In this document: positions 29,432 through 42,892 of the stretch, in pieces | Layout: each line of letters starts with the position of its first letter | Position numbering within the stretch: position 1 is the stretch's first letter | DNA from: UBA710 sp051645705 | GTDB taxonomy: Bacteria > Bacillota_I > Bacilli_A > Mycoplasmatales > Metamycoplasmataceae | NCBI GenBank assembly: GCA_051645705.1 | Contig: JBOFBU010000002.1 | Coordinates: 124,001-188,000, forward strand | DNA: 64,000 nt | Reading direction: 5' to 3' | Program-made: the position numbers and the translations under genes | The notes under the pieces: model-generated | The model's input: only the letters and a program-made list of their open reading frames with translations | The model's database searches: none | What the model was told of the DNA's origin: nothing

Positions 29432-30427
29432 TTAATTAAATCCTATTTTTTTATAAATATCATCAATAATACTATTAGTTACTTTAATTGCTTTTAAAGC
29501 TCCTTCTTTAGCATATTTATCAATTTGATTATAATAAAATTCATATTTTGTTTGAATCTCATTTAATAATTTATTAACTTCATGAGCAACTTCTTTTTTA
29601 AAAAATCCATAATCTTTATCTTTAAATATTTCAAGTGCTTCTTCTTTTGAAATTCCTTTACTTGAAATATAAATATTTAAAAGATTGGAAATTCCTTTTT
29701 TATCATCGGAAAAATATATTTTATTTTCATTATCAGTTACTGCTTTTCCAATTTTTTTTATTACATCCTCTTTAGAATCCAATAAGTAAATTGAGGCATT
29801 TAAATCAGGATCAGATTTAGACATTTTTTTCGAAGGATTTGTTAATGACATAATTTTTGCACCTGTTTTAGAAAAATATGGTTTTGGAATTTTAAAAGAA
29901 AACTTATACTTTTTATTTAATTTTTGAACTATTTTTTGACAAAGCTCCAGATGTTGTTTTTGATCAATTCCAACAGGAACTAAATCAGGATTATATAAAA
30001 TAATATCCGCTGCCATAAGTGTTGGATAAACAAATAATCCCGTTGGAATATTTATTGTTCCATTTTCCATAACTTTTATATTATCTGATTTATCTTTAAA
30101 TTGTGTCATTCTTTGAAGTTCGCCAATACTTGAATTACATGTAGTTATTCAATTTAATTTAAGGTGATTGCTATTGTCTGATTGAAAAAAAATAGTTGTT
30201 TTTTCAGGATCTATTCCAGCAGCTAAAAGTAAAGAGAAAATTTGTTTTTTATTCTCTCTTAATTTATCAGGATTTATATCAATAGTTATAGCATGTAAAT
30301 CAGCTACAAAAATAAATAGATTTTCTGTTTTTTGTAATTCTAAAAAACTTTTTATAGCTCCAAAATAATTTCCTATTGTTAAATTACCTGTAGCAGTTAT
30401 TCCACTAACTATTGTTTTTTTATCCAT
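29432..30427 (-). CDS. trpS: Tryptophanyl-tRNA synthetase
   Basis: 331 residues. Class I synthetase with TATGNLTIGNYFGAI near residue 12 (HIGH-type motif) and KKMSKSDP near 210. It charges the tRNAs that read UGG and, in this genome, UGA. Follows parC by 21 bases with an AAAGGAT ribosome binding site, so it is probably the last gene of parE-parC-trpS. Confidence 0.97.
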
Positions 30428-30448
30428 ATAAAATATCCTTTCATTACA

Positions 30449-33046
30449 TTATATTTTAAATTTTTTTAAAATATCGTCGATTTTGTCTTTATCAAATTCT
30501 TTTGCTTTATCTTCAATATCTTCAAATATCTTATTTACTTTTTTTAGTGATTCTTCAATTTGTTCTTTTTCTTGTTCATTATCATTTTCTTTTAAAAAAT
30601 AGTTATTACTTTCAACTTTATTTTCATTTAAAAATAAAATTCATTTTGAATTATTTTTAATTAATGGAAAAGAATTTTTCAGTTCAGAATTATTTTTACT
30701 TAAAGGGTATTTTTCTTTAATTAAAAGGCCATCTTTATCCATATATAGATATTCTTTTTCTTCTACTTTATTAGCTAAAATAAAACTATGTTTATTAAGT
30801 TGTTGATCAACTAATTGAACACCTAAATTTGGTTTATTAGATACTAATAAATTTTTAAAAGATATTTCATTAATCTTAAATTTTGTATTCATTATAAAAA
30901 TGTCTTCATCATTATTTGCAATGGCAAAAGATGTTATATAATTTCCTCTTAATTTAATCATTGTATTTCCTATTGAACGTAATGAAATTGAAGGAAGAAA
31001 ATGATTACTATGTTTAATTGCTTTATGATCTGAAGTTATTAATAAAATATCATCCATTGTATTTACTAATTTAATACCTATAACTTCATCTGATAAACTT
31101 TTTAATTTCATATATGTAAGGGGTTTTGAATATCTTGATGTTTCCAGTTGAGAAATTGAAGATTTTTTACCCATACCATTTTTAGTTATTGAAACTAAAT
31201 AAGCATTTACATTAAAATCAGCTATTTGAATTGCATCAATAATTTCTTCATTTTTTTCAAATGTTGCAAAATCAGAAATATGTATTCCAAAATCTTTTCA
31301 TTTAACTTCATCTAATTTGTGAAGAGGAATATAAATATAATTTCCTTTATTTGAAAAAATAATTAATTTGCTCTTTGTTTCAGCTTTTCCAAAATAAACT
31401 AATTTATCATTTTCTTTTAAAGAAAAATTACTAATTTCATTTGATTCATAGCTTTTTTTAGAAACTCTTTTTATATATCCATCTTTTGAAATTGATAAAT
31501 ACATTACTTCATTTTCAATTACTTCTTCCACTTTAAAGTTTAAATTGAATTCTTCTTCAACTATTCTACTTCTTCTTTCAACACCAAATTCTTTTTTAAT
31601 TTTTTTAAGATGTTCAATTAAATTCTTATTAAATAATTCTTCATCTTTTAAAAGAGAATTTCAAAAAGTTATTTTTTCTTCTAATATTTTTTTCTCATTT
31701 AAAAATAAAGAAACATCTGTTCTATTTAATCTATATAATCTCATTTCAGCAATTGCTTTAGCTTGTAATTCAGAAAAATCTAATTTTGTTCTTAGATTTA
31801 AAATTACCCCAGCTTTTGAATCATCTGTTTCTCTAATAACTTTTATAACTTGGTCAATTATTTTTGAAACTTTTATAAATCCTTCAATAATTTCTAATCT
31901 ATTTTTACTTATATTAAGATCATATTTTATTGATTTTGTTTTTAGTTCTTTAATAAATGAAATATAATAATCTAACATTTTAGATATTCCTAAAAGTTTA
32001 GGAGCATTTTCATGAATTAAAACCATATTGTAAGAATAAAATATTTGAAGGTCAGTTTTTTTAAGTAAAAAAGAAATAATAGCTTCAGCATTTGCTTTAA
32101 GATCTAATTCGATTACTATTGAAATTCCTTGACGATCTGATTCATCTCTTACATCATTTATTCCATTTAAAATAGAATTTATTCTTAATTCATCAATTTG
32201 ACGAACTAATTTTGCTTTAACCACTCCATAAGGAATTTCAAAGATAATTATTTTTTTTTCTTTTTCCGTATCAATTATTTTATATTTAGATAAAATAACG
32301 ATTCTTCCATTTCCTTTTTCAAATGATTCATCAATTCCTTTTTTGCTATAAATTACTCCGCCTGTAGGAAAATCAGGACCCTTTATATATTTTTGAAGAG
32401 AACTAATTGAAAGTTCTGGTTTTTTTATTTTTGCAATTGCCCCTTCAATAATTTCTCCTAAATTATGAGGAGGTATTTCGGTTGCATATCCGGCAGCAAT
32501 TCCTCTTGCTCCATTTACAAGTAAATTTGGTAAATATGAAGGAAGATATACTGGTTCTTTTTCAGTATCATCAAAATTAGGAGCAAAGGGAACTATTTTT
32601 TTATCAAGTTCATCTAAAATTTCTGTAGATATTTTAGCTAATCTTGTTTCTGTATAACGCATAGCAGCTGCAGGGTCATCATCTATCGATCCTTTATTCC
32701 CATGCATTTCAACTAATGGAAGATTAATTTTTCAATCTTGAGCCATTCTAACTAATGCCTCATAAATAGATGAATCGCCATGAGGGTGATATTTACCAAT
32801 TACATCCCCCACTACTCTTGCTGATTTTTTAAATGCTTTATCATGAGTTAAATTAAGATCATACATTGAATATAAAATACGTCTTTGAACAGGTTTAAGA
32901 CCATCTCTTATATCAGGAAGAGCTCTTTGAAGAATTATATATTTAGCATATCTTGAAAATCTATCAGACATGATATAGTCAAGTGATTTAAATTCAATAT
33001 TTTTATCATTTTCATTATCTAAATTTTCTTTTTCTTTTTTACTCAT
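30449..33046 (-). CDS. parC: DNA topoisomerase IV subunit A
   Basis: 865 residues. Unlinks daughter chromosomes with ParE. KPVQRRILYSMYDL and KSARVVGDVIGKYHPHGDSSIYEALVRMAQD precede the catalytic Tyr in AAMRYTETRL. The quinolone-determining stretch has Ser and Glu (GDSSIYEA) at the usual positions, i.e. no resistance change seen. The C-terminal third is a divergent beta-pinwheel, and the last 60 residues are lysine/glutamate-rich. Assigned ParC, not GyrA, because it pairs with the ParE gene and lacks a clear GyrA box. Confidence 0.93.
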
Positions 33047-33071
33047 AACTCCTCTTCTCTTTTTTTATATT

Positions 33072-34988
33072 TTATTGATTAAGATCATAATCATCTTCCA
33101 TGGTAAATTCTACATTTTTATCTATTCAATCTTTTCTTGGCTCGACATTATCTCCCATAAGTGTTGAAACTCTTCTTTCAATTATTGCAATATCTTCTAA
33201 TCCAATTTTAATTAAAGAACGATTTTTAGGATTCATTGTTGTATCTCATAATTGATCTGAATTCATTTCTCCAAGACCTTTATATCTTTGAATATCATAT
33301 CCACTATTTTTTGACATAAATTCTTTTAATTCTTCTTCTGATCAAAGATATACATTTCGATTATTTCCAGTTTTTTTAGAAAGTTTAAAAAGGGGAGGTT
33401 GAGCTATATAAACTTTTCCATTTAAAATTAAATCCTTCATATATCTAAAAAAGAAAGTTAATAATAAAATTTGAATATGTGCTCCATCGGTATCAGCATC
33501 TGTCATTAAAATAACTTTATTATATTTAATATCGTTTATTTTAAAATCATTACCTACACCAGCTCCAATTGCATTAATGATTGTTGAAATTTCTTCATTT
33601 TTTAAAATTTCTAAAAGTTTTGCTTTTTCGGAATTTAGTATTTTCCCTTTTAAAGGAAGAATAGCTTGAGTTTCTCTATCTCTTCCTAATTTAGCTGAAC
33701 CACCAGCTGAATCTCCTTCGACTAAAAATAATTCTCTTTTTAAAGGATTTTTTGAAGAAGCAGGTGTTAATTTACCTGAAAGAATTTTTACATTATTTAA
33801 TTTATCTTTTGCTTTTCTAGTATCTAGTTTTGCTTTTTTAGCAGCTTCTCTAGCTTCTCTTGAAAGTTTTGATTTTTGTAAAAGTTTTTCAGCAATAACT
33901 TTATTTTCTATTAATCAAGTATAGAATTTTGTTTGCATTGCATTATCAATTATTTTTTTAATTTCAGGAGTAGATAATTTATCTTTTGTCTGACCTACAA
34001 ATTCTAAATATTTTTCAGGAACTTTAACAGAAATAATGGCTGTTATCCCTTCCCTAATATCACTTCCTTCAAAATTTAAATCTCTTGCTTTTAAAATATT
34101 TTTTTCTCTTGCAAAATCATTAATTATTTTTGTAAGAGAAGCTTTAAATGCTCCCTCATGAGTACCACCATCTCTTGTTTTAACATTATTTACAAAAGAA
34201 ATTATTGTTTCTGAATAACTATCTGTATATTGGATTCCTATTTCAATTTCAAAATCTTTATTTTTATCTTTAATTTCAATAATAGGTGTAATTGATGTTT
34301 TGGTATTGTTTATAAAATTAACAAAGTCTTTAATTCCTTCTTTATGTTTAAATTCAAAACTATTTTTTGAATTTTCATCTCTTAGAAAAATTGATACTCC
34401 ACCAAGTAAAAAAGAAGCTTCTCTTAGTCTTTCTGAAATTATTTCATAAGAAAACTTAGCAAATTTAAATATTTTATAATTTGGTCAAAATTGTATCTTT
34501 GTTCCTTTTTTACTTGTTTTCCCAATTTCTTTAGTTCTATTGGTAATATTGTCGCCATTTTCAAAAGAAGTAAAATATTCACTTCCATCTTTATAAATGG
34601 TTGCTTCTAATTTTTCACTAAGAGCATTAACTACAGATGATCCAACACCGTGAAGTCCTCCGGATGTTTTATAAGAATCACTATTAAATTTTCCTCCTGA
34701 GTGCAATTCAGTAAAAATAACTTCAACAGCTGTTCTATCATTAGAGTGTTTATCAATTGGAATTCCCCTTCCATTATCTTCAACTATAACTGAACCGTCT
34801 TTTTTTAAAACTACTTTTATTTCAGTTGCAAAACCAGAAAGAACCTCATCAACAGAATTATCAAAAATTTCCCATAATAAATGATGTAACCCATTAATAT
34901 CGGTTGATCCTATATACATTCCGGGTCTTTTTCTTACAGCTTCTAACCCTTTAAGTGTAATTATATTTTTTGCATTGTATTGATTCAT
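33072..34988 (-). CDS. parE: DNA topoisomerase IV subunit B
   Basis: 638 residues. GHKL ATPase: LEAVRKRPGMYIGSTD, EIFDNSVDEVLSG, EDNGRGIP and TSGGLHGVGSSVVNALS; Toprim part with LFLVEGDSAGGSAK and DADTDGAHI; C-terminal RYKGLGEMNSDQLWDTTM. First gene of the parE-parC-trpS group, 25 bases before parC. Confidence 0.95.
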
Positions 34989-35048
34989 ATTTTATTTAAT
35001 TATAAATTAATAAAATAAATTAAATAAAATTAATATAATTATTTTATT

Positions 35049-36566
35049 ATGAAAAAATTAGAATTTGGTACTGCCGGCATTAGAGGGATATTAGGAAAAG
35101 GGGAAGAATTTTTAAATGACATTCATGTTTTAAATATAATTAATGGTTTTGCAAATTATCTTTTAGATAAATTTCCTAACGCTCAAAAAGATGGAATCGT
35201 TATAGGAAGAGACAATCGAAGAGAGAGTAAAAATTTTTCTATTTTAGCAGCAAATATTTTATCCTCATATAAAATTAAAGTTTATTTTAATGAAGAAATT
35301 ACAGCAACACCAATTATATCTTATCAAACAAGAATTTTAAAAGCAGCTGGAGCTATAAATATTACAGCTAGCCATAATCCTAAAGAATATAATGGTATTA
35401 AAATTTATAATAGTGATGGTTGTCAACTTCTTCCATGAGATATTGTTGAACTACAAAAATACTTTAAAGATTATTCTTTTTATTTAGATAAAACTGATGT
35501 AATTAAAAATGAAAAATATATTGAATATATTTCAAATGATATTATTCAAAAATATTTAAATGAAATTATTAAAATAGGAGATGAAAATTTAACTGATCTA
35601 TCAAATATTAAAATCGCTTTTACTCCTCAACATGGGACAGGAGCAAAACCTGTTAAAGAAATATTTAAAAGATTAAATGTAAATGGATTTTATGAAGAAC
35701 GAGAAATGAAAGAAGATACTGAATTTACTTTTTCAAAAAGTCCTAATCCTGAATCTAAAGTCGCATATGATAATGTTAAACAAATAGCTTTCGAAAATGA
35801 TTGTGACATAATTCTTGTAACCGACCCCGATTCTGATAGAGTAGGGCTTGCCGTTAAAGATGGAAATGATTATAAAATTCTTACAGGTAATGAAACTGCT
35901 ATTTTAATTTTTAATTATTTAATTGAAAATAAAAAAGATGAAAAATATTATTTAATTTATTCTTTTGTTTCTTCTTCTTTACCTAAAAAAATTGCTAAAG
36001 AAAATGGTATTAATTCATATATGACTAAAACTGGTTTTAAATGGATTGGAAATCTAATTAAAACTAAAGAGATAAATAAAGATAAAGAAAAATTTCTTTT
36101 TGGTTTTGAAGAAAGTTATGGTTCTTTAATAAATGAGAAACTTTGTAGAGATAAAGATGCTCTTCAATCAATAGTTATTCTTGCTAAAATGTGTAGTAAA
36201 TATAAAAAAGATAGTCTAAGTTTTTTAGAAGTTTTAGAAGGTATTTATAAAAAATATGGTTATGTTTCAAGTGGATCAATTAATATAGATTTAAATAATG
36301 ATAAACAGCAATATATAATTAAAGATAAATTTAAACAATTAAAATTAGATAATGCTATTTTCCTTGATTATAACGAAGGGATAAGAGGCATTGAAAAAGA
36401 AGATATGTTTTCATTTGAATTTGAAGATGGATCATGAATTTCTTTAAGACCATCAGGAACAGAACCTAAAATGAAAATTTATTTATTTTTTATTAATGAA
36501 AATAAAAATATAGCAGAAAAAAACTTTAATACTTATTATCAAAAAATTCAAGACATATTAAAATAA
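35049..36566 (+). CDS. Phosphohexomutase (phosphoglucomutase/phosphomannomutase)
   Basis: 505 residues. Moves phosphate between C1 and C6 of a hexose. Phosphoserine loop TASHNPKEYNG near residue 109, metal loop TDPDSDRVGLA near 260, sugar loop GFEESYGSL near 355 and phosphate loop RPSGTEPKMKIY near the end. It uses TGG for Trp in FKWIGN beside TGA elsewhere, showing both codons within one gene. Glucose versus mannose specificity is not decided by sequence alone. It probably feeds sugar-nucleotide synthesis for glycolipids. Confidence 0.93.
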
Positions 36567-36587
36567 TTTTAATTTATTAAAATATAT

Positions 36588-37586
36588 TTATTCAGCTTTT
36601 AATTCTTTATCTCAAAGAAATGGAATAGCTTCATCAATTTGTTTATTATCAAAAATAATTTCATATAAAATTTTTGCTATAGGTAAATAAATATTATTTT
36701 TAATTCTTATTTTATTAACAATTTTAAGAGCATGAAGTCCTTCAAGAGTTAAATTTAATTTTAATGCTTTTTCTTTATCTTTTATAAATTGTCTTCCAAA
36801 TGTCCTATTTCTTGAATTATCAGACATTGAAGTTAATAATAAGTCTCCAAGACCAGTTAATCCCATAATAGTTGTAATAGAGCCTCCTAAATAATCATTA
36901 AAGACACTCATTTCATGAACTCCTCTTGTGATAAATGCTGCTATAGTATTTATTTCAAAACCTTTTTCTACAAGCATTCCTACTCCGATTGCTAAAATAT
37001 TTTTATATATAGCACCAACTTCAGAACCAACAATATCAGTTTGACGATAAATTTTAAAATAAGATGTTGAAAAAAGTTTTTGAACAATTATACAATCTTC
37101 TGAAAATTCACTTACTACTGAGACTATTGTAAAAGATTTTTTAATTATTTCTTCAGCATATGAAGGACCTAAAATAGAAGTTACTGCCAAGATATTTTTA
37201 TTTTTCTTTGTAGCCTTAACAATTCCTGAATGTAAAGGATCTTCACTATCTGGTCAAAATCCTTTTGAACCACAAATAATCAACGCTTTTGTTTTTAAAC
37301 TATTATTTATTTTTTCGATAATAGAAGGGATTACAATCGAAGGAATTGCTATTACAATAAATGATACTCCTTCAATAGCTTCATCAAAATTATTTGTTGT
37401 ATTAACTTTATTTATAAAATTATCTTCACTAAAATAAGTAGTATTTTTCCCTTGTTTTAAATCGGATAATTCTTTTTCATTTATTCCATAAACTAAAATA
37501 TTTTCATTTCCTGCATCATGTAAAATATTACTAAAGGCAGTTCCTAATGCTCCCGAACCTATAATAAGAATTTTTTTTTGTTCCAT
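36588..37586 (-). CDS. gpsA: Glycerol-3-phosphate dehydrogenase [NAD(P)+]
   Basis: 332 residues. Reduces dihydroxyacetone phosphate to glycerol 3-phosphate for phospholipid synthesis. NAD site IIGSGALGTAF (9-19), a little unlike the common GxGxWGTA. Then ILGPSYAEEI, GAIYKNILAIGVGM with the catalytic Lys, and GLTGLGDLLLTSMSDNSRNRTFG. Trp from TGA. Confidence 0.95.
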
Positions 37587-37618
37587 TCTTTATATTCCTT
37601 TAATATTTTTATATTATT

Positions 37619-39826
37619 TTAAGATTCTTCATTATCTTTTATTTTGTTTGTTTTTGTTTTTGTTTTAAGTTTATTATTAGTAATTTTTTCAGAAGAAATA
37701 TTAATATCTTCTTGTTCTTTTTCATTACTTTCATCAAGATTATTTTCAATAGTTTTTTCTTTTGTTTTTGAAGAATTAACTTTAACTGTTTTTACATTTT
37801 TAGTACTTTTTTCATCTTTACTATCTTTATCTTTTGATTTTTTAGTAACCTCAGAAATCAATGTATCTAAATCTTTAGTTTGATCTTCTTCTTCACTATC
37901 AGATTTATCTTCTTTTTTAGGAGGAAGTTTTTTATATTTCGCTATATATTCAATTTCTTCAGCAACAATAGTTTCTTGTTCTAATAATAAATCTTTTATT
38001 AATTCTAATAAATCAAGATTTTCTTTAATAATTTTAATTGCTTCTTTTTCTTCTCTTTCAATGATTTCTTTCATTTCTTCATCTATTTTATTAGCAACAT
38101 TTTCAGAATATGGTTTTTGAGAAGTATATCCACCTAAGTGTTGTGATCCTTCTTGTTGTTCATATTTAATTGGTCCTAATTTAGACATACCTCATTCAGT
38201 AATCATTCTTCTTGCTATAGAAGTAGCTTTCGCAATATCATCACTTGCTCCAGTAGAAACTTCTCCTATACCATAAATTATTTGTTCAGCAGCTCTTCCA
38301 CCCATAAATGATCTTATCATTGCATATAATTCAGATTTTGATTGATTATATTTTTCTTCTTCAGGAAGCATTAAATTATATCCACCTGCATCTCCCCTTG
38401 GAATAATAGTTATTTTTTGTACTTTAATTGCACTTGAAGATCTAATTCCGACAACAGCATGACCAGCTTCATGATATGCAACTGCTGTTAATTCTTTTTT
38501 ACTAATAGTTCTTGATTTTTTAGCAGGACCTGACATAACCCTATCAATTGATTCATCTATTTGTTTTGAAGTAATAATTCCTGATGATTCTCTTACAGAT
38601 AATAATGATGCTTCATTAATAACATTTTCTAATTGTGCTCCAGAATAACCAGGAGTTCTTCTTGCTATTTTCGATAAATCTACACTTTTAGAAATTCTTT
38701 TTCCTTTAGCATGTAAACGTAAAATTTCTTCTCTTTCTTTAATATCTGGTAAATTAATTGTGATTATTCTATCAAAACGACCAGGTCTTAAAAGAGCAGG
38801 ATCTAATACGTCTGGACGGTTTGTGGCTGCAATTATTAAAATTCCACCATTTTCTTGAATTCCATCCATTTCTACAAGAAGTTGATTTAAAGTTTGTTCT
38901 CTTTCATCATTTCCTCCACCAAAACCAGATGCTCTTGATCTACCTACAGCATCTAATTCATCAATGAAAATAATAGCAGGGGCACTTTGTCTTGCATCTT
39001 TAAACATGTCTCTAACTCTTTTAGCTCCTACCCCAACAAACATTTCAACAAATGATGATGCTGAAATAAAGAAGAAAGGCACATTTGCTTCCCCAGCTGT
39101 TGCTTTAGCTAATAAAGTTTTACCAGTACCTGGAGGACCACCTAATAAAATACCTTTAGGTATTCTAGCTCCGGCTTGTGTATATTTTTTAGGATTTTTA
39201 AGATAATCAACTAATTCAGAAACTTCTTCAATTGATTCTTTATTTCCAGCTATATCTTTAAAAGTTTTATTTGAACTTGTTATTTTTTGAGCAGAACTTT
39301 TTCCAGCGGGATTAAATAACCCTCCGCCTCCGCCTTTCATTTGAGATCTGTAAATAAAGTAAAAAATAAGTAAAATTAATAATGTAGGTCCAAATAATTG
39401 TAGAAATTGTAAAAATGGATTTGGTCTAGATAACATTTCAAAAGAAATAGCATCAGAAGATAAAACAGATCTATTAACTAAAGCTCTAAAATTAGCATCA
39501 GTTGCATAATAAGAAGTTGATGGAAGAGAAACTATATATGTTCTAGAAACCTGATTCCCAAATTTATTAACATCATTAAAGACGACAGTAACATTTCCTA
39601 ATCTATCAAAATACATTGAGGAGAAATAAATATTATCAGTAGGATTTGCTGCTGCTTGATTTAAATTTTCTTCAAATTTAGAAAAACTAACTACATTTAC
39701 ATTATTAACAAAAAAACTAACTAAAAAATAAATTAATAAAGAAGAAATTAATAAAATAACAATAATTAATAGAATATTTCTTTTTTTCTTTGGGTTATTT
39801 TCTGGACGATTTTGTTTATTGTTCAT
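37619..39826 (-). CDS. ftsH: Membrane AAA protease FtsH
   Basis: 735 residues with code 4; one TGA (Trp, in MITEWGMSKLG) joins the protease to its C-terminal part. Two membrane segments (about 19-41 and 140-160) flank an external domain. Walker A GGPPGTGKT near 220, Walker B IIFIDELDAVGRSR, arginine-finger region RPGRFDR, and zinc site AYHEAGHAVVG. After the protease domain an acidic/lysine-rich tail of about 130 residues (KKEDKSDSEEEDQTK to the end) is unlike the short tail of most FtsH. Confidence 0.96.
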
Positions 39827-39943
39827 TTATTCTCTTTCTAAAGCGTAAAAATTTAATAAATATATTACTATCTTTTATAGTTTATTATTATATAATTTTT
39901 TTATATATATTTAATAAATATAAATTTATTTGTGGAGTGGTCA

Positions 39944-42883
39944 ATGAAATTAATAAAAGTAGAAGCCAAGGGATTTAAATCTTTTGCAGATAAGGTAACT
40001 TTGGAATTTGATGGGGGAGTTGTTGGGATAGTAGGGCCTAATGGTTCTGGAAAATCAAATATTAATGATGCAATAAAATGAGTTTTAGGAGAACAATCTT
40101 CTAAAGCGCTTCGTGGAGATAATATGGAAGATGTTATCTTTGCAGGTTCAAGAACAGAAGTAGAACAAAATAAAGCAACTGTTACCCTTACTTTTGATAA
40201 TTCTGATAAAAGTATTTCATTACCGCATAAAATATTTACTATTTCTCGTGTTCTTGAAAGAGGAAAAGGCGCTAATACTTATTATATTAATGATGAAATT
40301 GTTAAATATAAAGATATAAGAGAAATCGCTCTTGAAAGTGGAATTTCAAAATCATCATTAGCTATTATTTCCCAAGGGACAGTTTCTGATATAGCACAAT
40401 CTTCACCAGAACAAAGAAGAGGAATAATTGAAGATGCTGCTGGAACATCTAAATATAAAGCGAAAAAAATTGAATCATTAAGAAAATTAGAAAAAACAGA
40501 TGAAACCTTAGGAAAAGTTGAAACTGTTATTAAAGAATTAGAAAAACAACTTGGTCCATTAGAAAATCAATCTGAAAAAGCAAAAGTGTATATTGAAAAA
40601 TCAAAAAAATTAAAAGAATATGAAATTTCTTTAATTGTTAGTGATTTGATTGATTTTAAAGAAAAATTTGATGAAGCTAAAAATGAATTAGAAGGATATC
40701 AAGAAACTCAAGAAGATTTAAAAAGAAAAATTAAAGAAGAGGAAACATTAATTGAAGATAATGTTAATTATAAATTTAAAATAGAACAAGAATTGAATTT
40801 AGAAAATAAAAGAATTGAAAAAATTAATGAAGATCTTCATGATTTAGAAGTTCGTTTTAAAAATGAAGAAGCCAAAAGAGAAATGATTCTTAATGGGAAT
40901 AAAATAGTTGGTAATAAAGAAAAAATTGAAGTTATGAAGGAACATTTAAATGTTTTATCATCAAAAATTTCTTATTCAAAAGATTGAGAACAAAAAACCA
41001 ATGAAGATATTAGAACAAGAAGAGAAGAAGTAAATGAATTAGAAATAAAAATTGCAGAAAATAGATTAAAAGCTAATTCATCAAAAGCCAAATTTTTAAA
41101 AGTTAAAACTAAAATTGATGTTCTTGTTGATCATAAAGAGAATAAAACCAACTTATTTAAAGGAACAAAAACAGTTATTGAAAATAAATCATTATTTAGA
41201 GGTTTATTTGGAACAGTTGCTGATGTTATTAAAATTCCTGAAAAATTTATTCCAGCAATTGAATCTGTTTTACAAAATGCTCTGCAACATATAGTTGTTG
41301 ATGAATCTAATACAGCCATTAAAATTATTGAATTTTTAAAAAATAATAATGGGGGGCGAGCAACTTTCATTCCTTTATCTTCTATTGCTGAAAAAGATAT
41401 TAATCATGAATATTTAATGGCTATAAATTCACAAGATGGTTTTATTTCAGTTGCGTCTAAACTAGTAAAAGTTGAAGATAAAAAATTTGATGTTTTAATT
41501 AGTTTTTTACTTGGTAATGTTGTTGTTGTAGAAGATATAAGGTCAGCTACAAAAATATCAGATTTATTAGATAAAAGATATATGGTAGTTTCACTAGATG
41601 GTGATTTAGTTCGTGTTGGTGGTGTTATAACTGGAGGAACTAAAGTTAATTCAATTAATATTTTAGGTATTGATAATCAAATAAAACAACTTGAAGAAAT
41701 AGCTCCTCAACTTGAACAAATAATAACAATAACTGAAAAAGAAATTAATCGTCTAGAAAATATAAAAGAAGAAAAACAATCTTTTATAAATGAAATCAAT
41801 ATTGAAGTTGTTAAAAATAAAGAAAAACAACTTAGTTTAGAAAATGAATTTAATAAATTAAGATTGGATTTTGAAACCCTTTCTGATTCAAAATTTGATG
41901 ATAATAATTTTGAAAGAATTGATTTAAGTTTAGATAATCTTTCTTCTGAGAAAAAAATGATTATCGCTTCTGTAAGATCTAAAAGAGAGAAAATTTCTAA
42001 TTTAACAAATGTAATTAATAGTTCAACATTAAATAAAAAAGAACTTGAAAAAAGTTTAAGAGTTATTTATGAAAATTATTCTGAAAAAGTTAATCAAAAA
42101 GCAAAAGCAGAATTTTTCATTGAAACATCTACAAAAAGATTGCTTGAATTTTATCAATTAACTTTTGAATCAGCAAAAGAAATATATAATCCTAATATCG
42201 ATATAGAAAAAGCAAGAGTTATTGTTGCCGAATTAAAAACAGATATTGAAAGTTTAGGTAATATAAATATCGATGCAATTAGGGACTATGAAGAACTTAA
42301 AAAACGTTATGATGAAATAGATGAAAATTATAAAGAACTAACTAATGCAAAAGATATAATTATTAGTGCAATAGCCGAAATGGATAAAATAATTATTAAT
42401 AAAATAAATAAAACAATGGAACTTGTTAATTTAGAATTTAATAATGTTTTTCAAAAAATGTTTGGTGGAGGAGAAGCAAGAGTATTTCTATTGGATCCTA
42501 AAGATCCATTAGAATCTGGTGTAGATATAGATGCAAGACCTCCAGGTAAATCAATTAAAAACTTAAAATTATTCTCTGGGGGAGAAAAAGCTTTAATTGC
42601 TATTTCATTATTATTTGCAATAATTAAAGCTAAACCACTTCCATTATGTATATTAGATGAAGTTGAAGCAGCGCTTGATGAATCAAATGTTATTCGTTAT
42701 GCTAATTATTTACAAGAACTAAAAAAAGATACTCAATTTATAGTTATAACACACCGTTATGGAACAATGTCAAATGTTGATACATTATTTGGTGCGACAA
42801 TGCAAAAAAGAGGGGTTACTTCATTCTTTTCAGTAGAATTATCACAAGCTAAAGATTTAGTAGATGAATTTAAGGAAGAATAA
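39944..42883 (+). CDS. smc: Chromosome segregation ATPase SMC
   Basis: 979 residues. N-terminal ATPase half with VGPNGSGKSNINDAI (about 30-44) and ISQGTVSDI; long coiled coils; central hinge (FRGLFGTVADVIKIPEKF region, near residue 430-570); C-terminal half with signature LFSGGEKALIAISLLFA and Walker B CILDEVEAALDE. Shorter coils than the usual ~1180 residues, as in other mollicutes. Divergent from ftsH; TGGAG lies before the ATG. scpA and scpB are not nearby. Confidence 0.97.
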
Positions 42884-42892
42884 ATATATAAA

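Noticed and set aside
31545..31967. Plus-strand open frame of 140 codons
   Set aside because: Antisense to parC, whose frame and family motifs are clear; composition and lack of promoter or ribosome binding site mark it as a shadow.
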